Notes: generated by a model from the sequence alone, not told the origin. Numbered from the stretch's first letter, positions 1 to 10,950 are shown. The stretch: 64,000 nucleotides of DNA from Delphinapterus leucas (GCF_002288925.2 NW_022098008.1:4302462-4366461), one strand, 5' to 3'. Program-made: numbers and translations.

Positions 1-1025
1 TGAGACAAATTACAGACCTAAATGTAAAGCCTAAAACAAAACAGAACAAAAAACATAGAAGAATATATTTGTGACCTTGAGGTAAGAAAACATTTCTTGT
101 GAGACAAAAGGTGTGATCATAAAATCAAAAATGATAAATTAGACTTCATCAAATACACAAAAATTCTTCATCATAAAACATTATCAATAAAATAAGAAAG
201 CAAGTCACAGACTGTGAGAATATGTTCATAAAACAAAGTAGTTGTATCCAGAATATATAAAGAACTCTTGAATTTCAATAACAAGGAGACAGCCCAATTT
301 TAAGAGGCAAAGGCACACAGGCACTTCACAAAAGAAGGTATATAAGTGGTCAATAAGCACATGAAAAACTGTTCAACTTCATTAATCACCAAGAAAATGT
401 ACATTAAAAACCCAATGAGGTGTTACCACATGCTCCATTAGAATGTGTAAAATGTACAAGGTTGACCACAGCAAATCTGGAACAGCTCTGGGGCAGCCAG
501 ACCCTGCACATGTTGGTGGGACTGTGAAACATACAGCCATTTTGGCGAAGTTTCATTTTCTCGAAGTGTTAAATCTACTTCTATGACCTAGTAATTCCAC
601 TCCTGGTGTGTGTGCAAAATAAATGTGTATGTATGTCCATGCAAAACCTCTTATAACCGTCAAACCTGGACGGTTGATCGACAGAATGGATAAGCTCTGC
701 TTGTTCATACAGTTGATTAGTACTCAGTGAAAATTTTTGGAAAAGGAGTAGATGACTGATAAGCATGTAACAGCTGTAGCTCTCAGAATCGTAGGATGAC
801 TGGAATAAGCCAAACAGAAAAGCGCATACTGTATAATTCAATAGGTATAACTGTCTAGAATAAGCAAGAGACCCATGGTTTCTGGGTGGGAGGGAGGGAC
901 TGGGAAGGTGAGGCAGCAGATGTGTGCTGGTGAAAGTGCTCTGTGCCTTCGTAGTATTCATAGAACCTCATGGAATACTCTACTTGATATCTGAGCATGT
1001 CAATGTGTGTAAATTATACCCCCTG
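1..1025 (+). mobile_element. Old LINE-1 (L1M-type) 3' half, degenerate
   Basis: The sequence follows the order of a mammalian L1 from late ORF2 into the 3' UTR. Recognisable landmarks are the A-rich 'aaagaactcttgaatttcaataacaag' zone near 260-290, the 'tgttggtgggactgtgaaa' zone near 511-530, and the end 'gtaaattatacccc' near 1010-1022, which corresponds to the usual L1 end before the poly-A tail. All reading frames are broken, so it is a dead copy. Its 5' side runs off the window edge. The family is recognised from known L1 structure; the subfamily was not determined. Confidence 0.75.
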
Positions 1026-1234
1026 TCTGAGAGAGCAGACCTGAAACCTGAAGTTGCCTTCACAAGGAAATTTCTAGAGGGAAAGAAAGAAACCATGCTC
1101 CTCCCTCTGTGATCTCCTACCACCACGGATCTCTCTGGTCCATGGACAATGAGGTAGCTGACCCAGCAGCATGGTTGCTCTCTGGGAAAAGATGACTATT
1201 CATCCTGATGGAGTTCCAGAAAGAAGGGAATAGA
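1026..1234. other. Short unassigned spacer
   Basis: Between the L1 end and the LTR I see no gene or repeat I can name. Confidence 0.4.
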
Positions 1235-1908
1235 CACCAGCTGGGGTTGTTTACTTTAGGTGTCAGCTTGGCTAGGCTGTGCTGTTTCTTTGGTCAAACA
1301 CCGGTATACCTCTTGCTGTGAAGGTACTTTCTAGATGTGACTAACATCTACAGTTAATTGTCTTTAAATAAAGGAGATTACCCTTAATAGTGTGGGTGGG
1401 CCTCTTCCAATCAGTTGAAGCCCCAAGAGCAAAGACTGAAGTTTCCCAAAGAAGAAGCTAGACTGAAGTTTCCCAAAGAAGAAGATATTCTGCCTCAAGA
1501 TGGCAACACAGAAACACTGCCTTACATTCCAGCCTGCAGCCCTGGGGAATTCAGACTTGAGACTGCCGTGGCAAATCTTACCTGAACTCCTAGCCTGATC
1601 CATGGTCTTCAGACTTTCTGGCCCCCAGAATCATGTGAGACAATTCCTTAAAATAAATTCCTCTCTCTGTCTCTATATATCTATAGCTAGAAGTATAGAT
1701 TATATATAGATATATGTAAATATATAGATATCTCTACATATATCTATATATCCAGAGATATGTATAGAGAGATTATAATCATACTTATCTGTCTATCTGT
1801 CCATCCATTCATCATATCACGGTCCTCTAGAAACACCGAGCCACATTCCCTGACATATATGTCCTATTCTCTGTGTCTCCGGAGAACCCAGACTAACACA
1901 CCAGCTGT
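1235..1908 (+). mobile_element. ERVL-like solo LTR with internal AT-rich expansion
   Basis: This block has the composition and order of a mammalian ERVL-type LTR. It opens with 'gtcagcttggctaggctgtg', then 'gtgggtgggcctcttccaatc', and reaches an AATAAA polyadenylation signal at 1652-1657. It then has a pyrimidine/AT microsatellite and ends near 'gagaacccagactaacaca'. The polyadenylation signal places it on the + strand. A 27-bp segment is duplicated in tandem at 1433-1485. No internal retroviral genes flank it, so it is a solo LTR. I recognise the type, but the subfamily name is uncertain. Confidence 0.6.
1655..1795. repeat. AT-rich microsatellite within the LTR
   Basis: A run of mixed TATA, TCTA and AGATA units starts just after the LTR polyadenylation signal. 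Such expansions commonly arise at this place in old LTRs. Confidence 0.8.
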
Positions 1909-4145
1909 ATTTCCCTCCGCCCCAGCCCAGCATCCTGAGTCAGAGGAAGCAGGTGGCCCAATGTGAAAGGTCATTTATTTGGAAGGAAGCATTCCTGAAG
2001 TGATTGATGAGGGTGTCTTCCAGCTGGCATGTTTGTGGACAGGGGCATTCATATTTATGAACCCGGAATCCCTGGAATGGGGTGTTGTGCTGCTCACCAC
2101 ATAATTCATCCTGATGTACCTGTTCATTATTTCCCCCATGAAAAATAGTGGTCAGATGCAAAATTGTTAAACCACAATCTTTTCTCCTGGTGTTTTTGGG
2201 CTTTTTAATCACAATGTACCTCTTTCTGCTGAGGGCCATTGCATTGTTGAGTACTCAGCAGCTGGGTGAAGGTCAGCATCTCATAGTTATCGTGGGAGTA
2301 GCTGCTTGAGTGTGACGGGAAACCCAGAATGAAGGGGGTAAGGGGACAGGGGGCTTTGTCCATCCCACCTGGACCACACCCACACAACCACACAGTGCAG
2401 GCAGGGGGCAGCCCCGCCCCACCCTGCCCCTCAGGATATATTAAGCCCTTTGCTTCTGTGTTCCCAGAAGGTCCTTTCTGTGGTCACATGTTTGCCTCTG
2501 AAAGCCATGGCATCCTCCATCTAGTACGTGGTGCGCAATACAGACCCTAAGATCCCACGATGAATCCCAGCTGCAGCCTGAGATCCTCAGGGTATGAGAG
2601 GGTGTAGGGTTGTAATGCGCACACAGTTAAAAAGACAGTTGCATCCAAACTGGGATAGGCCACAGGCTCCAGAGCAGGAGTGTAAGGCGGCGGCTTGCGG
2701 AGGAAGCCAGGAGGAGCTGCCCTCACCAGGACCTTCCGTTATTCCACCGTAGACCCTGATGCTTCCCCACACCGACCGCCGACCACCAGACAGAGGTACC
2801 CGTGCTCCTGCCCCTCTACCCCCTCCGCCTCTTCTCCTTTCTTCCTTCCTCATCAAAGGCACAGACAGACGGGACCCGGGTGGGGCCTGACACCCCCACC
2901 TTAGAGTTGAGGCACAGGGAGCCTTGGGTCCTTTCTCGCTCATCATTAGTGTGTTTACTTCACTGCCTCTACAATCACCTGCTCAGTTTTACTTGTCGCT
3001 GTGGTTGACTGTCTAGGGGGTCCAGGGGAAGACTACCGTCACTTACCCATTGCTTCTCCAGTCTCGTCCCCTCCCGCTCCTACCCCAACTCATCTGCACT
3101 GAACACGCTGCTGGGTGTGCTCCGTCCCCCTGGCTTTGTTCCCCATATTTCACATCCAGGGATTCCCTTCCCATCAGTATCTTGGACAAGGACCAATCTT
3201 CCCAACACAGCCAAAGCTCGCCCTCTTTGCAGCTTTCCTCTTGCCCTGCCCTGAAGAGGCTGCCTCCTGCCCACCCCCCTCCACTGCCCCCCACCCCCCA
3301 GGCCCTGCACTTGGCCCCTCAGCTCTGGCCTGAAGGCCCATCACCTGCTTCTCTCCTGTAGCATCAGTTGGATTGTGTGCACCAGCCGTGTGCCTAAGAA
3401 CTGCCCAGGAACCACGTAGAGTATCAATTTCTCCAATAGTGGTTCCAAATTATCTGCAAGTAGCCCACCATGGCTGGCTTCCTATGAGCGATAATAATGT
3501 CCTCTAGGTTCGAAAGGGAAGGAGTTGGTGGACAGGACACCGTGCATGGCCCTCCTGCTGTGAGTGAACCTTATGGAGAACCAAGGTGGGGGGCTCCAAA
3601 CTCAAGTACGACTCAATCCCCACAGCCAACTTTTAATTTATCTGTTTTTATGGGATCAGAAAGTTGCTTGTAAAGTCAAAAGGAACCCAATATAATAAAA
3701 TTGAATAACTTTTTGGTAATATAATACAAATCAAAATGCTGCAAGTAGTTTCAGAAACAACCACCAGCTTCCAAGAATAAATATCAGGATGGGTGCTTAC
3801 TCATTTTAAGGATCTTGCAGAATAATTTAATGGTGTATGTTCTACAGTCCATTCATTTTGTTGTTTCTGAACCTCAATTCCCAATGCGGTCCAAGTGATT
3901 ATAGGGATGTTGCAGGAATGATTCTCCCCACAGCTAGAAACACACATTTGAGGATTACCACATGTCACAAAACTATCTTGAAATAAAGACAGCCAGTGTT
4001 CCATAATAATTGTAAAGACAGATGGAGGGAAAGGGAAACTCTTGTCTGTGAACCCCTTCCACATGTTGGCCTGTCCTCCTGGACAGATTACAGATCATGC
4101 AGGTGGTGGGTAAGGAGATGCCATCCCTGTGCCAGACCTCTGGGT
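1909..4145. other. Unique sequence, no gene recognised
   Basis: I find no domain, splice structure or named repeat here. The frames on either strand give proline-, glycine- or serine-rich translations typical of GC-rich non-coding DNA. The part at 2680-2880 is GC-rich with a modest cluster of CpG, too short and weak to call a CpG island. A C-rich stretch at 3270-3299 is listed separately. Confidence 0.5.
3270..3299 (-). other. Putative G-quadruplex motif
   Basis: The + strand has three runs of six C and one run of three C within 30 bases. The - strand therefore has four G runs separated by loops of one, seven and one base. This satisfies the usual G-quadruplex pattern. A biological role is not shown by the sequence. 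Confidence 0.7.
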
Positions 4146-4149
4146 ACAA

Positions 4150-4335
4150 AGTTCTGTGCAGCCCCTGACCTCACCACAATTTGACCTTGGCCATATCTCT
4201 TCGAATCCTTCACTCTCCACATCTGGGAAACAGGTGACAATAGGATGACCCCTATAGGTTGTTTGAGAGATTGTGAATGTGAAAGTCTTAGCACAATATC
4301 CAACTACAGTTAATGCACAATACATGTTACCTTCC
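4150..4335 (+). mobile_element. MIR SINE fragment
   Basis: The order 'ccacatctgggaaacaggtg', 'ataggatgacccctatagg', 'ttgtttgagagattgtgaat' and 'cttagcacaatatccaacta' follows the central and 3' part of MIR (upstream TCTG-AAA-GGG, then a TTGTTGTGAGGAT-like block). It is heavily diverged, as expected of MIR. Confidence 0.65.
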
Positions 4336-4491
4336 ATATGTTTGATTTCATGTTCATAAAAAGACTATGAGATAGATCTCTTAACCTCTGTCTTAAAAAC
4401 TGAATAATTGAAACCAACCCTGCATTCCCCAGAAAGCAGAGCCTGGGGAAAGGATTACGTGCTGGCGCTGTACTGGGGCATGAGACACCAG

Positions 4492-4850
4492 GGCTGCCAT
4501 TTTCATTTGCTCCATAACAAATGCAGACTGGCGGGCTTAAACAACAGACCTTTATTTCTCACAGTTCTGGAGATCAAGGTGTCTGCAAATTTGGCAAGGG
4601 CCACGTCCTTCCTGGTTTGCAGATGGTGGCCTTCTCGCTGTGTCCTAATGTGACAGAGACAGAGACAGAGACAGAGAGAGAGAGAGAGGAAGTAAGTTCT
4701 AGTGTCTCCTCTTTTAAGGACACTAATCCCATCACAGGGCCCCACCCACATGACCTCATGAAAACCTAATTACCTCCAAAAGACTCCACCTCCAAATACC
4801 ATCTCACATATGAATTTGGGGGGTGGGGGTCACATTCAGTCCACAGCAGC
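4492..4850 (-). mobile_element. MLT1-type MaLR LTR
   Basis: Read on the + strand this is the reverse complement of an MLT1-class LTR. It has 'ccataacaaatgcagactgg', 'cttaaacaacagacctttat', 'tctcacagttctggagatca', 'ttctcgctgtgtcctaatgt', 'aaggacactaatcccatcac' and 'cacattcagtccacagcag', in that order. The element is close to full length for the family (about 350-450 bp). A GA-rich microsatellite has expanded inside it at about 4650-4690. Confidence 0.85.
4650..4690. repeat. (GACAGA)n/(GA)n microsatellite
   Basis: Four GACAGA-like units pass into a pure GA run, all within the MLT1 LTR. Confidence 0.9.
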
Positions 4851-5659
4851 GGGGAAGCAGTGCCAGGGAGAGCCACAGCCAGGTAGGTGCTCAGCAGGTG
4901 AACCTGCTCTGCTGTGCAGGATGGCTCCAGGCAAAGCAGCCCCCAGGCAGAAGGAAAAAGGGGGAGTGTGTGCTTCTGTGTCCTGGGTCATGTTGACCAA
5001 ATTTTTCCCCAAGTTAACGGGACTGCACTTTCCTGGGACAGCTGCTCGGGAGCCAGGTCCCAAGCCTTTGACATTTTAACAGGTTCAAGAAGTGGTACCA
5101 GTACCAGAGACAAGGGCAGGGAGCCGCTCAACCTCAGGCCAGCGCTGATGGTGCTGGAGCAGGGCTTCCTCTGGGCAGGCAGCTGGGGTCCCCAGGAGGC
5201 TCAGGAGATGCCTCGTGGCTCAGGCAAAGCCAGGGCTGAGGGTCCTGGGCAGAGAGAGGCTCTGAGGAAGGCATCCTACGGATGCGATGGGTGCACAGGA
5301 GCTTGGTCCACAGTGAACGCCTCACCTGAGCCAACTTCAGGAGGCTGGGCTCTACCCTCTGTGGGACCAGACCTTCATGCTCAGCCTCACGGCAATATGA
5401 GGAACGTGCACTCTGCATGAGCCTTGCCCAGTGTAGACGCCACAGGATCTGAGCAAGGGGAGCCCAGCCCTTCTACCACGGGGCCCTGCAGGCACCCTTC
5501 TGATAAGAGCCACTGGTGTCCTCCCCTTCTCCGGTCTGTCCAGGTCCAGAAGGACTGACTCCAGCCACTCTTGACCCGGGCCTGACCTGCCTCTGTTCCC
5601 AGGGAGATACTTTTCACTATTTTGCAACATATGGGAGAAATGGATCCAGAATAGTCTTC
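4851..5659. other. Unique GC-rich sequence, no gene recognised
   Basis: A 168-codon open frame on + and a 135-codon frame on - lie here or overlap the edge. Their translations are low-complexity with no recognisable domain. I regard both as chance frames in GC-rich DNA. Confidence 0.5.
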
Positions 5660-5674
5660 AAATAAGTACAAAGT

Positions 5675-5990
5675 GTGCTTCTCTGGTGGTGTGGTGGTTA
5701 AGAATCCACCTACCAATGCAGGGAACATGGGCTCGAGCCCTGGCCCGGGAAGATCCCACATGCCGCGCGGAGCAACTAAGCCCATGCGCCACAACTACTG
5801 AGCCAGCATGCTGCAACTACTGAAGCCTGCGCACCCTTGTTCTGCAACAAGAGGAGCCACGACAATGAGAAACCTGCACACTGCAACGAAGAGTAGTCCC
5901 CGCTCGCCGCAAATAGAGAAAGCCTGAGTGCAGCAACAAAGATCCAACGCAGCCAAAAATAAAAAACAAATAAATAAATTTATTAAAAAT
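5675..5990 (+). mobile_element. CHR SINE, long (older) form, with perfect TSD
   Basis: The element begins with the tRNA-related head ('gtgcttctctggtggtgtgg') and passes the B-box-like 'gctcgagccc'. It then has the long body with 'cacaactactgagcc' and 'gtagtccccgctcgccgcaa', and ends in an A/T-rich tail. The 15-bp direct repeat AAATAAGTACAAAGT flanks it exactly at 5660-5674 and 5991-6005. Length is about 316 bp, the full long form. This family marks whales and their close relatives. Confidence 0.95.
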
Positions 5991-6005
5991 AAATAAGTAC
6001 AAAGT

Positions 6006-6569
6006 ATTCACCCAACAAACAGATTGCCCTGTATATATACAAAGGTCTCTACGAGGAGTACAAATATGTTAATCAAAGTTCTATTTCCACACATTTGGGA
6101 AAGGTCACAGCATTACCACCTGATGCACAGAAAGCCACAAAGGCCCAGCCGGTGGGGTTTAGAACTGGCCGGCTCATCCTGCTGCCTGTCACTGAGCTGT
6201 TGGCCCCTTGCACTTGGTGGGGACTTTCTGAAAGGTCCTCAAGAAAACCCTGAATGTCTCATTTTGACAAACATCAAGCTTCTCAGCAACTGTCTTGGAG
6301 CCTGGCATGTGGACTTTGCCTGTTTGGGAGAGAATTTCACCCCAAACCATGCAGCACGGTTGTATGCCATTTTGTTTTGGGGTCAAATTCCACTGTAAGA
6401 AACAGCTCTTCTAATCTGTTTTCTGACTTTGCTGTAGTTTATACCTCACACAACCATTACATCTCCTTGTCCAACAGAACCAGCTAGAATTCTGAAGCTT
6501 GAAACCACATGAGATAGAATAGAGCCTCTACTCTCATCTGTGCTTTGGACAGTTGAGCTAAAGTACCTT
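6006..6569. other. Unique sequence, no gene recognised
   Basis: A 124-codon + frame spans most of this stretch but shows no known domain and no supporting splice signals. I see no named repeat. Confidence 0.45.
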
Positions 6570-7165
6570 TAAGCATTTTATTGAGGTATGATTGACATAG
6601 AAACAGCTGTACATATTTAACAGACATGACTTGATAAATTTGGAGATAAACACCCATGGAACCATCATCACCACCTAAGTATAATAGGTGATATCCATCA
6701 CCTCCCAAAGTTTCCTCTTTTCTTCCCCTTCTCTTTCTCCTCCTCTTCCTCTTCCTCCTCCTACTTCCTAATATTTTTGTGTGTGTGATAAGAACACTTA
6801 ACATAAGATCTACCCTCCTGGCAAATTTCTATGTGTGCAATACAGTACCACTAACTGTAGCCGTTGTGCTGTACAGTGGATCTCTAGGACTTATTCATCT
6901 TATAACTGGAACTTTGTACCCTTTGATCAATGTCTCCCCATTCCCCCCTCCCTTCCAGCCCTCAGCAACCACCTTTCTACTCTCTGCTTCTGTGGCTTTG
7001 ACTTTATGAGGTTCTCAATATCGATGATGTCATATAGTATTTGTTTTCCTGTGTCTGGCTTATTTCACTTAATATCTTCCGGGTCCATCCGTATCGTCGC
7101 AAACGGCATCTCTTTAGTTTGTCTTCTACTATGTGGGATCCATAACTGGACACAATGTTCCAGGT
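6570..7165 (-). mobile_element. Old LINE-1 (L1M-type) 3' UTR, antisense
   Basis: The left end 'cattttattgaggtatgatt' is the reverse complement of the common L1M 3' terminus. It continues through 'acttaacataagatctaccc', 'ttccagccctcagcaaccacc', 'gtgtctggcttatttcactt' and 'ccgggtccatccgtatcgtc', in the order of an antisense L1M 3' UTR. A polypyrimidine insertion lies at about 6716-6766. The element is 5'-truncated. Confidence 0.85.
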
Positions 7166-7224
7166 TTGGTTTCTGAGTGTGAAATGGAATAAGATAGAGA
7201 GACCCATAAGCGCAGACATAGCTC

Positions 7225-7370
7225 ATCTTATTGGGATTTTACAGGATGAGAAGAGACGACAACTCTGGTTCTCCCAAAGCTCCCGTGAGGTGGCTACTCT
7301 TAGGTCAGGAAACTGAGGCACAGGAAGGCTAAGTAGCCTGCCCAAGGCCACATCACACTAGAACCGTGGG
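7225..7370 (-). mobile_element. MIR SINE fragment
   Basis: The stretch 'aactgaggcacaggaagg' followed by 'cctgcccaaggccaca' is the reverse complement of the conserved MIR core (TGTGACCTTGGGCAAGT, then CCTCAGTTTC). Confidence 0.6.
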
Positions 7371-8411
7371 TCATTATCCAGGACACCAGGCCTTGGGGGC
7401 CCAAGCTTGGTCACTTGTCTGCTTGACATGTATGAAGTTCCCCCGATCCCCACCTCGGGCCCTGTGCTAGCACCAGGCTTCACAGGCATCGTGTGGGACA
7501 TGGGTCACTGCTCCAGCCTGGGCAGGGCTTTTAGTATCCCAGTTCTGTGGATAATATGGCTACTTACATGCTATTCCTCTGAGCACCGTGTCATAATACT
7601 CTGACCTGCAGAACTGTAGATTCCCACCAGTGATGCTGGCAGATGCTGTGGGCGGGGCCTGGCCAGGGTCCGTTCTCATTGGTGATGTCAGCGTCATACG
7701 GTCACCAAGCATGTCAAATACGACATCTCTCGTTGTGAAGGTAACCTGGTTAGCAACATCATGCACAGCTGGTCCTTAGTATTTGCGGATTCCATATTTG
7801 TGCATTCACCCACTTGCTCACATTTATCTGTAACCCCAAATCAATACTCTTGGTGCTTTTATGGACATTGGCAGATATGCCCAGAGCAGTGGGAAATTTG
7901 AGTTCCTGACACACACAGTCCCAGCTGAGGGGGAACCAAGGGACTCTGCCTCCTGGTCTCAGCTCTCACCCTGAAAACAAGCGTCCTTTTCACAGTCTAT
8001 TTAGTGACACATTTTTCTCATTCTTGTGTTTCTCGTTGATGACTTTACTGTTTAAAATTGCCCTCGAGCATCATGCTGAAATGCTGCCCAGGGTCCTAAG
8101 GACAAGAAGGCTGTGATGTGCCTTTTGGGGAAAATACATGTGTTAGATGAGCTTTACTCAATCATGAGCTACAGAGATGCTGGCATGAGTTCAATGTTAA
8201 TAACTCAACTATACATTAAACAAGTGTCTTCAAACAGAAACACACATAAAACCACGTTCTGTATTGATCGGTTCACAAAAATGTGTGGCCAGAGACGTGC
8301 AGGAGCCTGGCTCCATGTTTCCACAGGAGCCATGACTCAGCACTGACTCAGCACTAACTCATGGTTCAAGGAGGTTTCATAAAACAAACTATCAATGATA
8401 TCGTTGCCTAG
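7371..8411. other. Unique sequence, no gene recognised
   Basis: I find no repeat or coding region that I can support. Short frames below 80 codons only. Confidence 0.45.
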
Positions 8412-8600
8412 ACCAGGGCTCAGTTAACTAGGCCCTTGGGCCAAACTGGATCCACCTGCTGCTTTTGTTTTGCTGGAACTCAGCCACCAGGCTGTTTGTT
8501 TACTATTCTCTGTGGCTGCCAGCAGACTTGAGTCGTGTGATAGAGACCAAACAGCCGTAAAGCCTACAGAAAATTTCTCCACCTTGTATACCAACATGAT
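8412..8600 (+). mobile_element. Non-autonomous hAT-type DNA transposon fragment
   Basis: The block starts with a terminal-repeat-like 'ccagggctcagttaacta'. It continues with 'ggcccttgggccaaactgg' and 'ggaactcagccaccaggctg', then 'tctctgtggctgcc'. These match the general order of a well-known mammalian hAT-derived repeat, which reads CAGGGGTCRGCAAAC, GGCCC..GGGCCAAA, then GGAACACAGCCAC. Another copy occurs at 27760-28315 in the opposite orientation. The family name is not assigned. Confidence 0.65.
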
Positions 8601-8999
8601 GTGGCTTCCTGGTAAAAGAGAACCAGGCTCTGCTTCCAACATGTCCCTGAAAGAGGATGGGGTAGGTCCCCTTGTACTGAGGTCCTATGAGAGTGGAGTT
8701 AAACGTGTGTGGTCATTTCCCCCAGTATCAAAATGATCATGGGTGCCAGAGGCTCACTGTACTTGGAACTGACCAGGCCTGTGGCTGTCTGGGTCAGCTG
8801 GTTCCCTTTCTGGTTCTCCCTGCTCCTGGTCAGGGTAATTCACCATTGTGTCATAATCAAGAAGGATCTTCTCATAACCCTACCAGCTAGTTATTATTTC
8901 ATTTTACAGAGGAGGAAATGGGCTCTTACACAAGGGCAGTACAGACACTGACCTATAATATGGCCCCCGGGGCAGGGCTCTGCCACCTGTAGGAATATG
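8601..8999. other. Unassigned sequence
   Basis: The part near 8890-8935 ('cattttacagaggaggaaatggg') resembles the 3' part of an antisense MIR or L2. The remainder is unassigned. Confidence 0.4.
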
Positions 9000-9155
9000 A
9001 CCATCAAGAAATCGGGCCTCGGGCCACTGAATCAACCTCTGTGCACAAATTGCCCATCTGCAAAACCAGGACAATGAGGATTGTTAGATCCTTCTAAGTG
9101 AATCCACATACATACAGCGCTGAACAACAGTGGCTGGAACACAGTGGTAAGCATT
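9000..9155 (+). mobile_element. MIR SINE fragment
   Basis: A MIR-like order is present: 'caacctctgtgcacaaattg', 'cccatctgcaaaaccagga' and 'cagcgctgaacaacagtggc'. Confidence 0.55.
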
Positions 9156-10224
9156 AAACAATAAGATAGTAATTACCTGTGGAGGACGATGCCAGTATTT
9201 TACCAAATCCCCTCAGATCCCTCCCTGCCTTTGTGTCCACCTCTCCACTGGAGCTGTAGCTCTTCCTTGAGGCACTGACCTTGACCCGTCCTCCACGTGC
9301 ACAGACAGGAAATGCCCAGAGTTTAGGTCCTGCCACCCCACCCGAGTGGCTGGTGACTCAGTCCCGGGTGTGGGAGTGTGACGGCAGCATCCTTGTTCCG
9401 GGCTGGAACTGCACTGAGGCATAACTCACACCCCGCGGACCCCCCAGGGTCAGGCTGGGGCTGTATCCCGCTTGGCTTTTCCTCCTGGTCCAGCCTCAAC
9501 TTCACACCATTTCCCACCTGCACCTCCTCCTCATCACACACACTCTGTTCCTTGTCTCAGGTCTGCTTCTCGGGAACCTGACCATGAACATCACCAAAGG
9601 CCGCCAGCTCCCAGATGAGGACCCTCTGATTGGACCTGCTCTGCCGCGCTGTCCTGTGTCCTGCTGGCCCTTCCTTGCCCAATCGCATTTCTGGTCCTCA
9701 CCTGTGAAGATCTGCGGAGCTGCAGAGAATGCAATCCACTGCTGGTCCCTCGTGGGGCTGGCCTGGGGTCCCTGCTCCACAAGCACCCCTGCAGGTTCTG
9801 TCCCAACTGTGTGAAGAGCCACTGTATTGCTTTCTTTTCTCTTCAAAGGCCCAGAAAATAAATCCTTGTTTCCCAAATGGCGTGGAAGACCACATGGAAA
9901 GTAAGCAGGTTAGAAGTCACCAGTAACCTCTTCAAAGAGCATCTGGACATGAGAAAGAGTCCTTTCTGTTCAGTTTGTAATGTCAATGTAAACAAGAGGG
10001 GAGTTGAAGTTTGTCCTCGGGCCCCCCTGAGACCCTACAGAACCTTTCTTTCTTCACTGGCCTGTGTTAGGTTCACTTCAAGAAATGCAGGTGGTGGAAT
10101 TCATGGGGTGGCCCTGAAAATTGTAGTGGAGCAGTACGTGAGGGTGGTGGGCACCTGGTGAGCCCTTGGGCACAGCATAGAATCCCTCGCCGAGGTGGGA
10201 GGTGAGGTAGGCATGGGTTGGAGG
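9156..10224. other. Mostly unique sequence
   Basis: Several overlapping frames occur on both strands, the largest 124 codons on - (9502-9876). None has recognisable similarity. A short splice-flanked candidate exon is listed separately at 9849-9900. Confidence 0.45.
9849..9900 (+). other. Candidate 52-bp exon (speculative)
   Basis: A long pyrimidine tract ending in CAAAG (9828-9848) resembles a strong 3' splice site. It is followed by 52 bases and then by GAAA/GTAAGC at 9897-9906, a good 5' splice site. The 52 bases are open in the frame AQKINPCFPNGVEDHME. Nothing else supports a gene: no neighbouring exon was recognised and the peptide matches nothing I know. Chance occurrence of paired splice-like signals in 64 kb is quite possible. 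Confidence 0.2.
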
Positions 10225-10343
10225 TCTGAAGGTCCAGGTGTGGTGAGTTCTGAGGGCCCAGGTGTGGTGAGTTCTGAGGGCCCAGGTGGGGTGGGGTCTG
10301 AGGGCCCAGGTGTGGTGGTGTCTGAGGGCCCAGGTACAGTAGG
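10225..10343 (+). repeat. 24-bp minisatellite, five copies
   Basis: Five head-to-tail units of 24 bp begin at 10225, 10249, 10273, 10297 and 10321. Each starts TCTGAGGGCCCAGGT (the first is TCTGAAGGTCCAGGT) and ends in a G/T-rich part that varies. Because 24 is a multiple of three, all frames translate to eight-residue repeats (SEGPGVVS on +). These frames are a by-product of the repeat, not evidence of a protein. Confidence 0.95.
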
Positions 10344-10439
10344 AGAACATTGGTCTGAAGTTGCACCAAATGGCAGTTGTATAATTTCTCTCCTCAGCAT
10401 TGAGCTCCCCACATGTGGGCAAGCAGTTGGATTTATTTA

Positions 10440-10950
10440 GGACCAGTTTTTGAAAAAAATGGAGATACTAATAGCTTTTTGTCAGAATTGTACTAATGAC
10501 ATGGGATAATACAAGGAAATCACCTTTGCATATCGTAGGCCAGTGTACAAATATAAGTGGTCACACCTGACATGTAAATATCGCTGATACTATAAACTAG
10601 TGTTTAGTTTGCCTATTTCCCGGCTAAGCAGAAAATAAAATATTAATTTGCTTGTATTTGTGAAATGTATATGCCAAGCACTTGAGTGTGGTCTGGGGGA
10701 AGAGGTGTTTCTTTCTTCAGGTCCAGTAGCCTGCAGTATCCTGAATTACAAAAGTCCTTGATGCCAGCCCAGAACAGAGCTTAAGCGAAAATGATTATTT
10801 TATCTGTCATTCTCTTCTCGTTTAGAAGACTTAATTGTGGTTTATCTCATATTGCTCTTGGAAAACTGGGGCGCTGACGATATCAGTTGCAATTGTGGGA
10901 AGCATTTTTAAGCAGGTATTTATTTACATAATGTGCTGCTTCCAAAAACA
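10440..10950. promoter_or_regulatory. Candidate conserved non-coding block (inference)
   Basis: This AT-rich stretch has no recognisable repeat and contains dense homeodomain-, POU- and forkhead-like words. Examples are 'acctttgcatatcg', 'tgtaaatatcgc', 'aatattaatttgcttg' and 'gtatttatttacataatg'. The look is that of enhancer-type DNA, but nothing in one sequence alone can show conservation. Confidence 0.25.

Noticed and set aside
1940..2239. 99-codon - strand frame next to the LTR
   Set aside because: The translation looks protein-like in places, but I recognise no family, and neither splice sites nor a second exon can be shown.
2680..2880. Possible CpG island promoter
   Set aside because: The CpG cluster is only about 200 bp with modest density and no recognisable first exon or core promoter.
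8412..8600. Possible conserved exon
   Set aside because: The same sequence type recurs at 27760-28315 and matches a known hAT-derived repeat.
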